From: Mitsuaria sp. 7
Lineage (GTDB): Bacteria > Pseudomonadota > Gammaproteobacteria > Burkholderiales > Burkholderiaceae_C
Length of the DNA: 64,000 nucleotides
Direction of reading: 5' to 3'
NCBI RefSeq assembly: GCF_001653795.1
Contig: NZ_CP011515.1
Span: forward strand, 62,001 to 126,000
Position 1 is the stretch's first letter. Every line of letters begins with the position of its first letter. Below the pieces are notes generated by a model. The model saw nothing but the letters and a program-made list of their open reading frames with translations. It was not told the DNA's origin and did not search any database. Of the stretch, positions 57,301 to 63,014 are shown piece by piece. A program made the position numbers and the translations under genes.

Positions 57301-60300
57301 GGCGATCGACCTGCGTCTGCCTTTCGACGATCTGCCGCCGGCTGTCATCATGAAGGACGTGGAGGCGCATCGCCCGATGGGTGAAGCGGCGCGCAAGATC
57401 CTGGACAATCTGTTCGACTCCTCGATGGACGCGCGCCAATGGCCGTCCGAACGGTTGCTCAAAGCGGTCCGCTTACGCATGGCGGTACGTCACATCGATC
57501 TGCTCAACCAGCGGCTGCCGTTCCTGGACCCCGCGCCGGTCAAGGAGGAGGACGCTGAACACAGCAAGTTCGTCGCCGAGATCAAGACGCTCCTCAGCAA
57601 ACTGCGCGATCACGTGGCCAAGGGCGGTGACCAGGACAAGGCCGGCCTCCCGGTGATCGATCCCCTGGTCTACAAGCGTGCCCAGGAGCTTCTGGAGAAG
57701 CATCACGGTGAGCTTCGGAAGCGCCTGGGAGAGGACAAGGCGGCGCTTGCCACGGTGCCCTGGTCGCTGCACCTGACGATGCTGATGGACGCTGCCCATG
57801 ACCGGCCACTCATTCTGTCATTGGGGGCCGGAACGTCACCGACGGAGCGTGCCACCGTGGCGGTGATCGAGAACTCCCTCGTGCGGCTGCAGAGCGCCAC
57901 GGAAGAGGGCTTGATCGGCGTGTCGTTCCTGTCGTTGTGGCGGCCTGTCGGCGGCAGCACGCGCTGGAGGACTAAGGGGGGGGGTTACGGCGATGAACGG
58001 ATCTACTCGCCCGGTGCCGACCTCGCCGCCGAATTCCGCGCGGCCCGGGCCGGCCAGCCCATCCAGCGCCTGAGGGCGGGCGGCTTCACGCAGATCGAGG
58101 CGGAGTCGATGTTCAACAAGGGCGTGGTCAAGCTGAGCCAGGTGACCCAGGCGATCGAATGGCGCAGGCTCTTCACGAGACTGTCCTCGGACGCCATCGC
58201 CAAGGACGTGCTTCTTGATCGACCCTTCGATGACGGCCAGCACAAGCTCGTGAACTACATGAGCACGAGACACGCGTGGAAGGAGCATCCGGAGAAAAGC
58301 GTCGAGAGGTTCCGCAAGGGGCTCACGAAGGAGCAACGAGTCGGCGTGATCGACGGCCTGCTGCCCAACAGCCCGGAAGGCCTGGTCGACGGCAATCTGA
58401 CCATGCCGATGGACGACCAGGTGAAAGCGTGGCTGCACGCCGCCCAAGGGAAGAATTCCGGAATCCGCCCTTTGGACGTGAACATCTCGATCGCCATGCG
58501 TCTGCTTCTGGCCGCGAGGGGAATCAGCAGCGGGTTGCAGGGAGCCTTGGAGCTGGCCGTGTTCAAGGACCTGCGCCGCTTCGGGAAAGAAGAGGTCACC
58601 GAGACCTCTCCGTGGACGCCGCGGATGCTCGGTGGGCTCGTATCGCTGGCAGGTGCCTCTTCGGGCGCGGGCTTCAAAGCCGCCCATTACATCGTGCTCA
58701 GCACATATGAACAGCTCCTCGACGAGCTGGACAAGAAGCTCAGGGCGGCGGGGTACTCCGAGGAAAAGGTGCTGGCGGAGCTCCGTCCGAAGTATTTCGA
58801 TCTTGCCGTGATCCGCGCCGCGCTCAGCGGACAGCAACTGAGGCTGCATGTGCCATCGGGGGAATCGCCGCAAGAAAAGGAGCTCATGACGCTGATCGAG
58901 GCGAGACTCAAGGCCTTGGAAGATGCCGAGCTCATCGGCTTCGTCGACGCGACGATCGCCTCGTCGATGCCTCCCAGCAATGAGGCGGTGCCGTGGACGA
59001 CGGAAGTCGTGGGCGGCAAGACCTGGTACCTATCGCCGCAGGGGCCGCTGGAAACGGCGTGGAACGAAGCCAAGGCCGGTCAGCCCATGCCCCTGTTGAA
59101 GTCGGCCGGCTACAGCGAGAAACGGGCGCAAGTGCTGTTTGCGCAGGGCGTCTGCACGCCGGAGCGCGTGGCGCGGGCGATCGAGCTGAGGGAGCATTTC
59201 GGCGACCTGCCGACGGATGTCATCGTGAAGGATGTCGAGACGCCGCTCGACAACATCGACGACGCCTGGTACTGGCGTCTTGTCAAGGAACATGCTTCTC
59301 CGGATCCTGCGGCGTTTCTGGCAGCCGTCCGCGGCAATCTGGTCAGGCCGCTTCCGGAGGTGGTGCTCGACCCCGGCTATCTGCCCCTCTCGCGTGACTC
59401 GTTGCTGAACGTCGACGAAGAGAAGTACAAAGAAGTCAGGGATGCCGTCATCGATCGCCTGTCGCAGATGATGGGCGTTGAACCGGACGCCCAGGGGCGC
59501 ACAGGTCAACTTGTGCAGTCTCTCCGAGAGCATCGCGAATTGAATCCCGCCATGCTTCGGTCGCAGTGGTGGCACATTCAGCGCGGCCTGCAGGACGCGG
59601 TTGACGATACATCGCCCTGGGATCCGGAGCGCCTGCGAGGCATCGTGTCGATCGGACGAGGTGAGGGAGCCGGAAGGGAGATCCTCCGCTCGACTGCCGT
59701 CGTCCTGCAGGCGTATGAGCAATATGTCGATCTGCTGGCTGCAGAACTTCAGAAGCAGGGGTGCAGCGAGGCCGAGGTGACCGAAGCCGTCGTTCCATTG
59801 TTCCTGCAACTGGCCATGTTGCGCGCAGTCGCCAGCGGGGAGCCATTGCGTCTGCATGTGCCGGTCAAGGGGTCGCCCCTGGAGTCGACGATCCGTCGCG
59901 TCGTCGAGCGGGAGCTTCCCCTGCTGGAAGTGGCCAGGCGCGATGGCGCCATGGATATCGCCATTGCCTCCTCGCTTTCGCCCGGTGTCGAGCGGCACAA
60001 GTGGACCTCTCATGAAGTGGAGGGCAAGTCCCTGTATGTCTCCTCGAACGGGTCCCTGGAAGTCGCTTGGCGCGACGGGATCCTGAACGATCCGTTCAAT
60101 CGTCTTGCAGCCGGTTCTGGCGACGACGAGGCGCGGTCGCTGCATGACGGTGGCATCCAGACGATCGACCAGGTCGACCGGGCGATTCAATTGCGCAACT
60201 TGTTCGGCGAACTGCCTTCGGAGGTAGTGCTGCAGGACGTGCTTGGCAGCCCGCCCCTCACCCCGTTGCAAGCCGTGCTGGGCGCTCGCCTGGGCAAGCT

Positions 60301-61243
60301 CCTGCACGCTTACCAGATGGACGCGCTCGGACTTGTCCGGGGCGGCTTGGGTGACATCGCGCCGCTGATCCTGATCAGCGATGCACTACGTGTACAGGGA
60401 ATGCTCAGCTTCGTTTTCGATGAAAGACTCAGAAGCGCCCGTGCCGCGAAGTTTCTCGATTGGCTTTCCAGCACGCAAGGTCCCGGGTGGTCGTCCGACA
60501 ATGCTGCCGTCCTTGCGCTCGCTGATGCGATGGTTTCCGCTGCCGGCGGACACTGGCAATCTTTGTCTCGTGCGCTCGCCATCTCCCGGGGTTTGAACCT
60601 CCTGCACCTAGGACAAGCCCGTGTCGCCGACGCCGAGAACTGGATGCCCGAATTCGTGAGCCGCCACGCGAAGCTCGTCGCCGCAGGTGACGTCGGAGTC
60701 GCCAGGGACATGGCTGCGTCGGACTACATCGTCCTGCAAGGGTACAAGCGTCTCCTGGACGGGCTGTATGACGAATTCCTGAGGGATGGCGTTCCCGAGG
60801 AATCCATTTCTTGTCTGTACGACTCCTACTTCCACCTGCAAGTGCTGCGTGCCGTCGCGACGGGGCAGCGCGTCGAACTGCATCCGCCGCAGGGCGACAA
60901 CCGTCGGGACCGTTCCTTCCGGCAGACGTTCATCGATCTTCGGCGCTCATTGGAGAAGCTCCAGTCGTCGGGATTGCTCAGGCTCGACCTCCTGACCGAG
61001 GTCTCCCAGCTTGTGGGTGAAGAAAAGCCTGCTTCCGATGCGCCAGCCCCATTGGCTCAGGGGGGCACTGCGCACGCCGAAGAAAGCGCCTTGGACGACG
61101 CCGGGAGCGGTTCGATCCGCCAGGCCAGCCTGCTCAAGCAGGCGATGTCGTCGTTGCAGGACGAAGGTTCCGGCGGCCCCAGTGCTTTCGGTGTTTCGGA
61201 GACGCAGTCCAAGCAGGTGACGCTCGCCGGCCAGGCGACCTGA
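45317..61243 (+). CDS. Giant multidomain toxin-like protein with three C80/CPD-like protease modules
   Basis: About 5308 residues in one frame. Residues 1-55 are Ser/Thr/Pro-rich with ESTLSPDI twice. Three tandem ~650-residue modules (about 55-715, 750-1400, 1413-2050) each have a helical part, a beta-rich part and a C80 cysteine-protease-like core (as in TcdB and MARTX autoprocessing domains), with His565/Cys610, His1263/Cys1308 and His1917/Cys1962. Residues ~2480-2650 are long hydrophobic segments like the TcdA/TcdB pore region. Glycine-rich RTX-like motifs lie near 2899 and 3201-3231, a discoidin-like domain near 3793-3957, and a four-fold repeat in 3963-5000. No glucosyltransferase DxD domain is recognisable. 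The start is uncertain: ATG 45317 or GTG 45290, neither with a ribosome site. Secretion route and target are unknown. Confidence 0.9.
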   Translation: MPSQVQTSSTSTPPSDTSMTVESTLSPDIPTTTTTTTESTLSPDISTTKVSTPPYRFLPQFLSTMWDASMDESAKMLQPHAGLVRVLLKKYGDALKDQRGAWKPVVADLQRLIREEFGKVDALRDGAMPSEALDRAARSMTDALQHGDMEALGRAYFELDEHFFDTNRSFVVTVNPSPHGVIDAESPLFASSAMYRQSMLASHEAAFLAGLHQGVRTIADEHADLQGASAVLIGQSLDAAITESKFILEAEQIERLRQSGVPSDQHFLDAIRRLYPAIGEAAQHGLVQPVEVIWTTRGDGVEDVMAELFDQYRATSSDREIRTVLGMDTVKGTPASGAAIDEQRPLTFLEGSLPAAEQRLDRAAGSIEVRWPATDTEPSRTITLKFRPLPPDATEDVRHLQDLDIRLLDEHVQSHFVRWPRPASRGFPHEIILSDGRIMATRLLLARHEEETGWRTSKGGVLRAMNVLNAFSAPKTLNAGQWSDHGYVFVEAPRPAQPLQALRIQLQMEDDWASVVNIASALHRHPDNTVWIRAGSDGSWHVVRGKELLSHLAPDVNIAIEIVGHGTPVQNARRMQLSGYSPVPLSQRVSALMADLGLPAKVTKVTLYSCALETLMAAERYSRTFLNSAIDMDWMIPPGKVTGYAEVVGSHPRMTQKYGGAEWRYHAPKRTFVHTGDDDGGEMARRDKYPRLEADPTLVESYFTDLGQRRDDEASSDPLADIDAVRPEGELGAPVLDLDPYPDAVELSRRAVVEDIRYQAGQAGTLMAAFEGLEHGLRTSKIKALAGDPPASVVAAIRRELLLVYPKGDERVDVTRASRATKAIAEGLWHLKPARLYEGFVEMSRMFDPDALVPFHWSDLPKGLKGKAVLPSRMLAKYRKTVVMPAAEVALMKSLDAGFRTIMKLDGKSASANDPLRAVVGQQTSEFVESILSGRPFVVDVDKLRLLAPAGRKRPAQSLPVDILEVVHGTAMRLARQGIIPSPIYLTDAKVDPAKGWETSPKESSVHRGDLLPELLPQRKGAIMRARAPSPQSFDETRPLASLTRFMPNATQVLDRERGTVTITWPGKPGERQADSVLHFSPAGAGADASAERRAAQTADIQALDEFIVPAFFDLADSRQNSMPAELTLSEGTLSTGRATLGRRVDGRWILDHDVLEHVRFVFGIHDRGGTPTPVSKWEYSLSDKFPGTAGEGRKLGAKLRLHLQVEDDRAMLRGARRAVRNHPNEVVWIQVDRLGNHEIRYGEGLLKQVTPDTPVKISIEGHGRTDDTTRTQRLGDSTPSELLERVAPVIERLGLQSRAVEGVLLGCQLVALFATGDYAEDFLSEAMKRGLFRQEASLEAFAENVVFNDAERRAKWTRRFRGDPRRDHESGATWVYRMDHEKQAIVRHDKYPAGDAHSSGLDSVRVLGDEKPFHVRPGRAGTLSELFGTLTATQGRSGIVTIQTGPAPDAMVTAVRGRLASLYDVLHGGPGMDLGPHARLIADGIWQSRPEKLNEAFAQLTDLAGDRGWMSRATWSGDPMGVVDRVRTPLQMRLKFDTVTTVPLPDAALLDGMKSAVQAMEGLPVDMQPDAVGRAFARQTLSLTEATLSGRPFTIDADAVFRMSGSKAAGDRATLDVLDVMHGTAMQMAGRDLMQAPIYLTDGPQTAVGWTTPQDADGSYFHRGDILADILPERRATLELLRTRPVVEITETNPLPSLTRLMPRAQQTLDRALGTVRIVWPDDMKNGRQAASVLHVEPSDAAPGTQGRHKQDTAIAALDDFIIGEFLSSAGLMRNSVPAELTFHNDELRAGNSLLAKRDKGRWVRNDDALQEAVEILNPQTPRSKILKPAQEWDADLGGALSGVVATGKGRRLLVHLQMEDDIAMLNFARRTIRTHPDETVWIQVDREGGHVIRYGEHLLKQAGAELPVKIEISGHGSHDPATRTQRLSGYGHADLVERASAVIGDLGLMSRARQLTLVSCAIEAPPVADSFGRGFMETAIAKGLVHEDASMVAYGEVLVRRTGLLADAEPSRTTRMHSDAAPTKHKSGVTWMFKRDRETRQIVRTDKYPDTGTATAPVDAAGDEDSAWDGLSEHREVWEARTRETVAEGLAGRTLSMDGFDVPMSFLASLGAQIDGQPLTMELLRSLADLPGDPFERLKIDADLFADWVTLLRDRTDGEVADRLRALDGWITEREAQAGPGTAFVGEPSAKSRKILDRMKVAVANDMEEDETTEAGWTESTGAEDASRGISGPMSPEARAQLELEMAAMGKRATAVSNSSRDTAPDSRSITEVGPTNDPVAEIDGETARDARLIKAVQGDDVVITSILGEVLVPVPDGQPTSAVDVKEWLAKRGMTFDDVADMQKPKAPRVGDTSVEMIAREIGHRARDQSDVDFKRLVAMNQDTALASLREIGVMSADQHGLRLDAGRLQAFIDSRDGLTLAKAGRAFNKMSDNAYRTLLESAPQGVVRHFMDQQRNLPKIDATKFEKVFHKLSVTVDFVYTVQGMLQILTSWDEMSPAMRGLSVTQTLSVVISPLATMLGQALGTLGTVARFGVLRAATTGLSMGAANVAFSLVGAAMCGLQWKDFLASGQSFDSYAGKSLIINTVMTSIAVAIAITSFVIGTVAAVSAVVSVALATASMVMSKVAGPIAIIMFVANAVAQAALWFDTFGQYIRESTSVGDRVLAAFAKAFGFSTDVTLRAEVEKAAREAAASLSNALKGQFNDSMAFEAGQLAKLGYDTFMVPETTHPVKETTFYDAQTTQKYTFFLQPGTATAETFRKDTRQRLRQELPSGTAWLSMEKVREKHFFADDGSRRQLFQVGNRAHVFVHGGGKADVFQMKKTDGAYIDGTGVYDGQSGEGDEVQIDAEGADLRISPRWPGARVLKVLSYADAEDTSLVWISHFVVRNAGKAEITGDSGDERFDISAKEADIKGGGGRNTYAVRKGNRIVSTSNDVAIWTRGVSDASVDVGESAKASLLLKVDVPHESLSLRRDGADLLVFNGNERLTLKRYFDRLGSSSSGTLPPVSFVDGLGTVITLINPGVIDDKVVAMTDLAKHLVINSDLPASRRTLSGDNAYNRIHLSSGAGDIRVLPMTGMPMDLSLDISAERLRMLSEGDDLLIIETPPADADANFAPLRLRLSGQRRAAVHVGGEILTVWVKEREAGESFVTLLLPGSDQPVDGPVRLNAALTENKVDVSDKTTDASSAKTNVAASIPGQGTDKDDVIEAWELPEGTVLRGGGGADTYRMRAGQSVIIDNSATDSAMDVLALEFEGLPGLSPLGNHQSSTASDIDRGDRLRALLDGIRFSRAGDDLQIELGGGRITVLKHATTSQARRLSLEIAGDRFALPVIQKGVMVHEPSGTAGTVLATAPGSHLVLPSDGAPWNLKQAPRIVRMNQPGVWSRHGSMAETSVEGERASTVTLLDYHLYPQGWQLWVSQPSTQCDVMQTVESANAQPEKLLRLGRAIRSGEDYSPPPEDVIPYLAALGMPERIATQLHLTTTDQLRRLHALLTVTGDGGKWQLPTAFVAAYLATGLTPLPHQGSLLTHLASGSMPWRFAERVLRGTLTMAQLGAFESWAAVSLPGEWGDEALAALKDFILMLGGEAPSAKIPSLLATVLELKGRPSTVSQELAMAMLAAGTMDDQWTAGMLQAGVVHHGVLSLLSKEKVSPQDVVLSNANRLRYESGDRSALIAVDTSPEFKSKPTKAYRYTLTRYLKLDNDGEIDKAHKAPVPGIEYDAVPGVIVDQSGASPEPQSTYDAWKKMHDEKKAAEHKKQQEYSERSKMGASQGSSNQVNLIEPALDRRTFYIPPLSSVVRLWDWGYAKAEPYDVDGSWWMRSTPGNLVDGLEGRDDIVAWEPYEHLWLKDRYIQFDFAHPIALESLSLSSRTSLGSPVEFNSEWPAEWVVQAQSQDGQWISVSPIWKMANGYTKAQRLTGIDTKGVPYRSYRLTGVGGVYPKWVWFSEVTFTTAEAGAAPKAITDALRNGGFSDEEARGLYLHGLRDEEQARRAIDLRLPFDDLPPAVIMKDVEAHRPMGEAARKILDNLFDSSMDARQWPSERLLKAVRLRMAVRHIDLLNQRLPFLDPAPVKEEDAEHSKFVAEIKTLLSKLRDHVAKGGDQDKAGLPVIDPLVYKRAQELLEKHHGELRKRLGEDKAALATVPWSLHLTMLMDAAHDRPLILSLGAGTSPTERATVAVIENSLVRLQSATEEGLIGVSFLSLWRPVGGSTRWRTKGGGYGDERIYSPGADLAAEFRAARAGQPIQRLRAGGFTQIEAESMFNKGVVKLSQVTQAIEWRRLFTRLSSDAIAKDVLLDRPFDDGQHKLVNYMSTRHAWKEHPEKSVERFRKGLTKEQRVGVIDGLLPNSPEGLVDGNLTMPMDDQVKAWLHAAQGKNSGIRPLDVNISIAMRLLLAARGISSGLQGALELAVFKDLRRFGKEEVTETSPWTPRMLGGLVSLAGASSGAGFKAAHYIVLSTYEQLLDELDKKLRAAGYSEEKVLAELRPKYFDLAVIRAALSGQQLRLHVPSGESPQEKELMTLIEARLKALEDAELIGFVDATIASSMPPSNEAVPWTTEVVGGKTWYLSPQGPLETAWNEAKAGQPMPLLKSAGYSEKRAQVLFAQGVCTPERVARAIELREHFGDLPTDVIVKDVETPLDNIDDAWYWRLVKEHASPDPAAFLAAVRGNLVRPLPEVVLDPGYLPLSRDSLLNVDEEKYKEVRDAVIDRLSQMMGVEPDAQGRTGQLVQSLREHRELNPAMLRSQWWHIQRGLQDAVDDTSPWDPERLRGIVSIGRGEGAGREILRSTAVVLQAYEQYVDLLAAELQKQGCSEAEVTEAVVPLFLQLAMLRAVASGEPLRLHVPVKGSPLESTIRRVVERELPLLEVARRDGAMDIAIASSLSPGVERHKWTSHEVEGKSLYVSSNGSLEVAWRDGILNDPFNRLAAGSGDDEARSLHDGGIQTIDQVDRAIQLRNLFGELPSEVVLQDVLGSPPLTPLQAVLGARLGKLLHAYQMDALGLVRGGLGDIAPLILISDALRVQGMLSFVFDERLRSARAAKFLDWLSSTQGPGWSSDNAAVLALADAMVSAAGGHWQSLSRALAISRGLNLLHLGQARVADAENWMPEFVSRHAKLVAAGDVGVARDMAASDYIVLQGYKRLLDGLYDEFLRDGVPEESISCLYDSYFHLQVLRAVATGQRVELHPPQGDNRRDRSFRQTFIDLRRSLEKLQSSGLLRLDLLTEVSQLVGEEKPASDAPAPLAQGGTAHAEESALDDAGSGSIRQASLLKQAMSSLQDEGSGGPSAFGVSETQSKQVTLAGQAT
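45480..51480 (+). repeat. Three-fold module repeat with C80/CPD-like cores inside the giant gene
   Basis: Each unit follows the same order: helical region, then an L-x-x-L-x-R/G-x-(M/L)P-x-A-x-Q-x-LDR-like strand block (near 46350, 48437, 50401), then LQMEDD or LQVEDD (near 46830, 48928, 50889), a GHG motif with catalytic His (47009, 49103, 51065), a catalytic Cys exactly 45 residues later (47144, 49238, 51200), and a closing W-x-(Y/F)...RxDKYP block (near 47301-47385, 49438-49495, 51413-51470). Boundaries are approximate. The paralogy is read directly from the translation. Confidence 0.85.
57203..61000 (+). repeat. Four-fold C-terminal repeat of the giant protein
   Basis: Four copies of a ~55-residue core begin near 57203, 58063, 59089 and 60094. 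Shared pattern: L-x-x-(G/A)G(F/Y)-x-(x)5-A-x-x-(L/M)(F/Y/H)-x-x-G(V/L/I)-(x)4-(Q/R)(V/A)-x-(R/Q)AI-(E/D/Q)-(x)~9-(L)(P/S)-x-x-(V/A)I-x-KDV. Between the cores are longer regions that are also paralogous (a block like YEQLLDELD / YEQYVDLLAAEL / YKRLLDGLYDEF, followed by LRAVASG- or IRAALSG-like and LRLHVP-like segments). Unit length is roughly 290-340 residues. No known family is recognised. Confidence 0.8.
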
Positions 61244-61325
61244 CGCGCTGACTGCGCCATGGCGCCGCCGCCCGTCAGGCAGTGGCGCCAGCACCTCGAC
61301 GCTGCGGACGGATACTCCCTCCGCC

Positions 61326-62222
61326 ATGAACCTGCATCGCGTCGATCTCGTCTCGCTGTCGCTCTTCAGCCTGGTCGCCCGCACGGGCAGCATCAGCAAG
61401 GGGGCGGCCCTGGCCGCGCTGGCGGTCGGCGCGGCCAGCAAGCGCCTGAGCGACCTGGAACACTCGCTCGGGACCCTGCTGCTGGAGCGCCATTCCCGCG
61501 GCGTCACGCTGACCGCCGCGGGCCTGGCGCTGCAGCAGCATGCGCAGCGCATCCTCAGCGACGTGGACCAGATGACCGCCGACCTGTCCGACTACGCGTC
61601 GGGCCTGACCGGCGTCGTGCGGTTGTGGGCCAACACCTCGGCGGTGACGCAGTTCCTGCCGGCGCAGGTGTCGGCCTTCGTGCGCGACAACCCGCGCATC
61701 CGCATCGAGCTCGAGGAAGCCGACAGCCACGAGATCGTGGTCGCGGTGCTGGACGGCCGCGCGGACCTCGGCATCTTCGCGGACCGCACGCCGGCGCTGG
61801 GCCTGCACGTCCTGAACTACCGGCACGACCGGCTGGTGCTGGTCGCGCCGGCCGGGCATCCGCTGACCAAGCGCAAGACGGTCCGCTGGGAGCAGGCCGT
61901 CGAGCACGACTTCGTCACCCTCGCCAAGGCGACCTCCTTGCAGAAGCGGCTGGAGATGGAGACCGAGAAACTCGGCCGCCGCCTGAAGAACCGCATCCAG
62001 GTGCGCAGCTTCGACGCGATGTGCCGCATGGTCGCCGCGGGCATGGGCATCGCGGTGCTGCCTGACGTGGCGGTCGAGCCGCTGCTCAAGCCGCTGAACC
62101 TGCGCCGCATCGGGCTCGACGAAATCTGGTCCGATCGGACGCTGCTCATCGGGGTCAGGGACCTGGATGCGCTCCCGAGGCATGTGCGGGTGTTCATCGA
62201 TCATCTTTGCGAGAGCAGTTAA
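61326..62222 (+). CDS. LysR-family transcriptional regulator
   Basis: A 298-residue regulator. The N-terminal winged helix-turn-helix (VDLVSLSLFSLVARTGSISKGAALAALAVGAASKRLSDLEHSLGTLLLERHSRGVTLT-type layout) is standard, followed by the periplasmic-binding-protein-like effector domain (GVVRLWANTSAVTQFLPAQVSAF; GRADLGIFADRTPALGL). The target is unknown. It begins 83 bases after the giant gene. LysR regulators are often near their targets; the CoA-transferase gene downstream is the more likely metabolic partner, but a different regulator gene lies between them. Confidence 0.92.
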   Translation: MNLHRVDLVSLSLFSLVARTGSISKGAALAALAVGAASKRLSDLEHSLGTLLLERHSRGVTLTAAGLALQQHAQRILSDVDQMTADLSDYASGLTGVVRLWANTSAVTQFLPAQVSAFVRDNPRIRIELEEADSHEIVVAVLDGRADLGIFADRTPALGLHVLNYRHDRLVLVAPAGHPLTKRKTVRWEQAVEHDFVTLAKATSLQKRLEMETEKLGRRLKNRIQVRSFDAMCRMVAAGMGIAVLPDVAVEPLLKPLNLRRIGLDEIWSDRTLLIGVRDLDALPRHVRVFIDHLCESS

Positions 62223-62241
62223 TGGTCCTCTTGTCCGCAAG

Positions 62242-62257
62242 CGGCAGGATCCTGCCG
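62242..62257. promoter_or_regulatory. Palindromic operator 1 before the XRE gene
   Basis: CGGCAGGATCCTGCCG, a perfect 16-base palindrome, 58 bases upstream of the XRE-gene ATG. A related site lies 40 bases further on, so the pair probably binds the XRE protein itself. Confidence 0.65.
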
Positions 62258-62281
62258 GTAGAGGCTGAACCCCGGCTCAAT

Positions 62282-62297
62282 CGGCAGAATATTGCCG
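62282..62297. promoter_or_regulatory. Palindromic operator 2 before the XRE gene
   Basis: CGGCAGAATATTGCCG shares both outer arms (CGGCA/TGCCG) with operator 1 and has an AT-rich centre that could also serve as a -10 region. Centre-to-centre distance from operator 1 is 40 bases, about four helical turns, placing both on one face of the DNA. Confidence 0.6.
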
Positions 62298-62314
62298 CTT
62301 AAGAAATTTCATTC

Positions 62315-62677
62315 ATGCGGACCTTGTTGAACGACGACGAGGTTGAGCAAGGCATCGGCGAGACGATCCGAGCGCTTCGCCTTCAACTCAACCTTGACCA
62401 AGCCACGGTGGCCGAGCGATCGGGCGTCAGTGTTCGAGCACTACGCAATCTTGAGAAAGGCGCCGGCTCGACCGTGCGCACATTGCTGGTAGTGATGCGT
62501 GTGCTGGGACGTGAATCGTGGTTCGACGGCATGGCACCCATGCCCACGATCAATCCGCTCAACCTGCCTCGCAGAAACAAACAGCGGGAGCGGGCAACGG
62601 CAACGAGCGTGAGGCAAGCGCAGGAGAGGGCGCGGAAGTCGGCATTCGTTGCCAATCGCCTCGCGCAGATCAAGTAG
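62315..62677 (+). CDS. XRE-family (HipB-like) regulator without a HipA partner
   Basis: A 120-residue protein. The helix-turn-helix spans about residues 14-70 (IGETIRALRLQLNLDQATVAERSGVSVRALRNLEKGAGSTVRTLL-type layout). The C-terminal tail is basic (LPRRNKQRERATATSVRQAQERARKS). The layout, including a WFDGMAPMPTINPLNL-like link, is that of HipB-like antitoxins normally followed by a HipA kinase. No hipA follows: 337 bases of repeat-bearing spacer lead to a CoA-transferase gene. Two palindromes upstream suggest self-regulation. Confidence 0.85.
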   Translation: MRTLLNDDEVEQGIGETIRALRLQLNLDQATVAERSGVSVRALRNLEKGAGSTVRTLLVVMRVLGRESWFDGMAPMPTINPLNLPRRNKQRERATATSVRQAQERARKSAFVANRLAQIK

Positions 62678-62750
62678 CCTCGGCGAACCAGCCGATCGTG
62701 TTGCGACCCTTCTGCGGGGCAGCGCATCCAGTCTGAGAGCGACTCGGTCT

Positions 62751-62896
62751 TGCTCCCTCTCCCGCTTGCGGGAGAGGGCAGGGGTGAGGGCCAGCAGCGG
62801 TGGAAGTACCAAAGCCTTCTTGCTGACTGCCCCGACCGCGCGCGCTGCGCGCGCCCCTCACCCCCACCCTCTCCCGCAAGCGGGAGAGGGAGCAAG
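62751..62896. repeat. REP-like inverted repeat pair, copy B
   Basis: The same 37-base units as at 37570-37696, here in the opposite order: 62753-62789 and 62856-62892, with a 66-base spacer. Flanks are conserved too (GCCAGCAGCGGTGG after the first unit, the GC/CG run at 62838-62854 before the second). It occupies most of the 337-base gap 62678-63014, in which I see no gene. Confidence 0.88.
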
Positions 62897-63014
62897 ACGA
62901 GGGAGAACCCCACCCCGCTTTCGCGATCCGTGAAAGCTGTCGCCGCCACTCCGGCATTCCCACCGGAGGCGGACCTTCCCAGAATCCGTCTCCACAACAA
63001 GGAGACAGCTCGCC

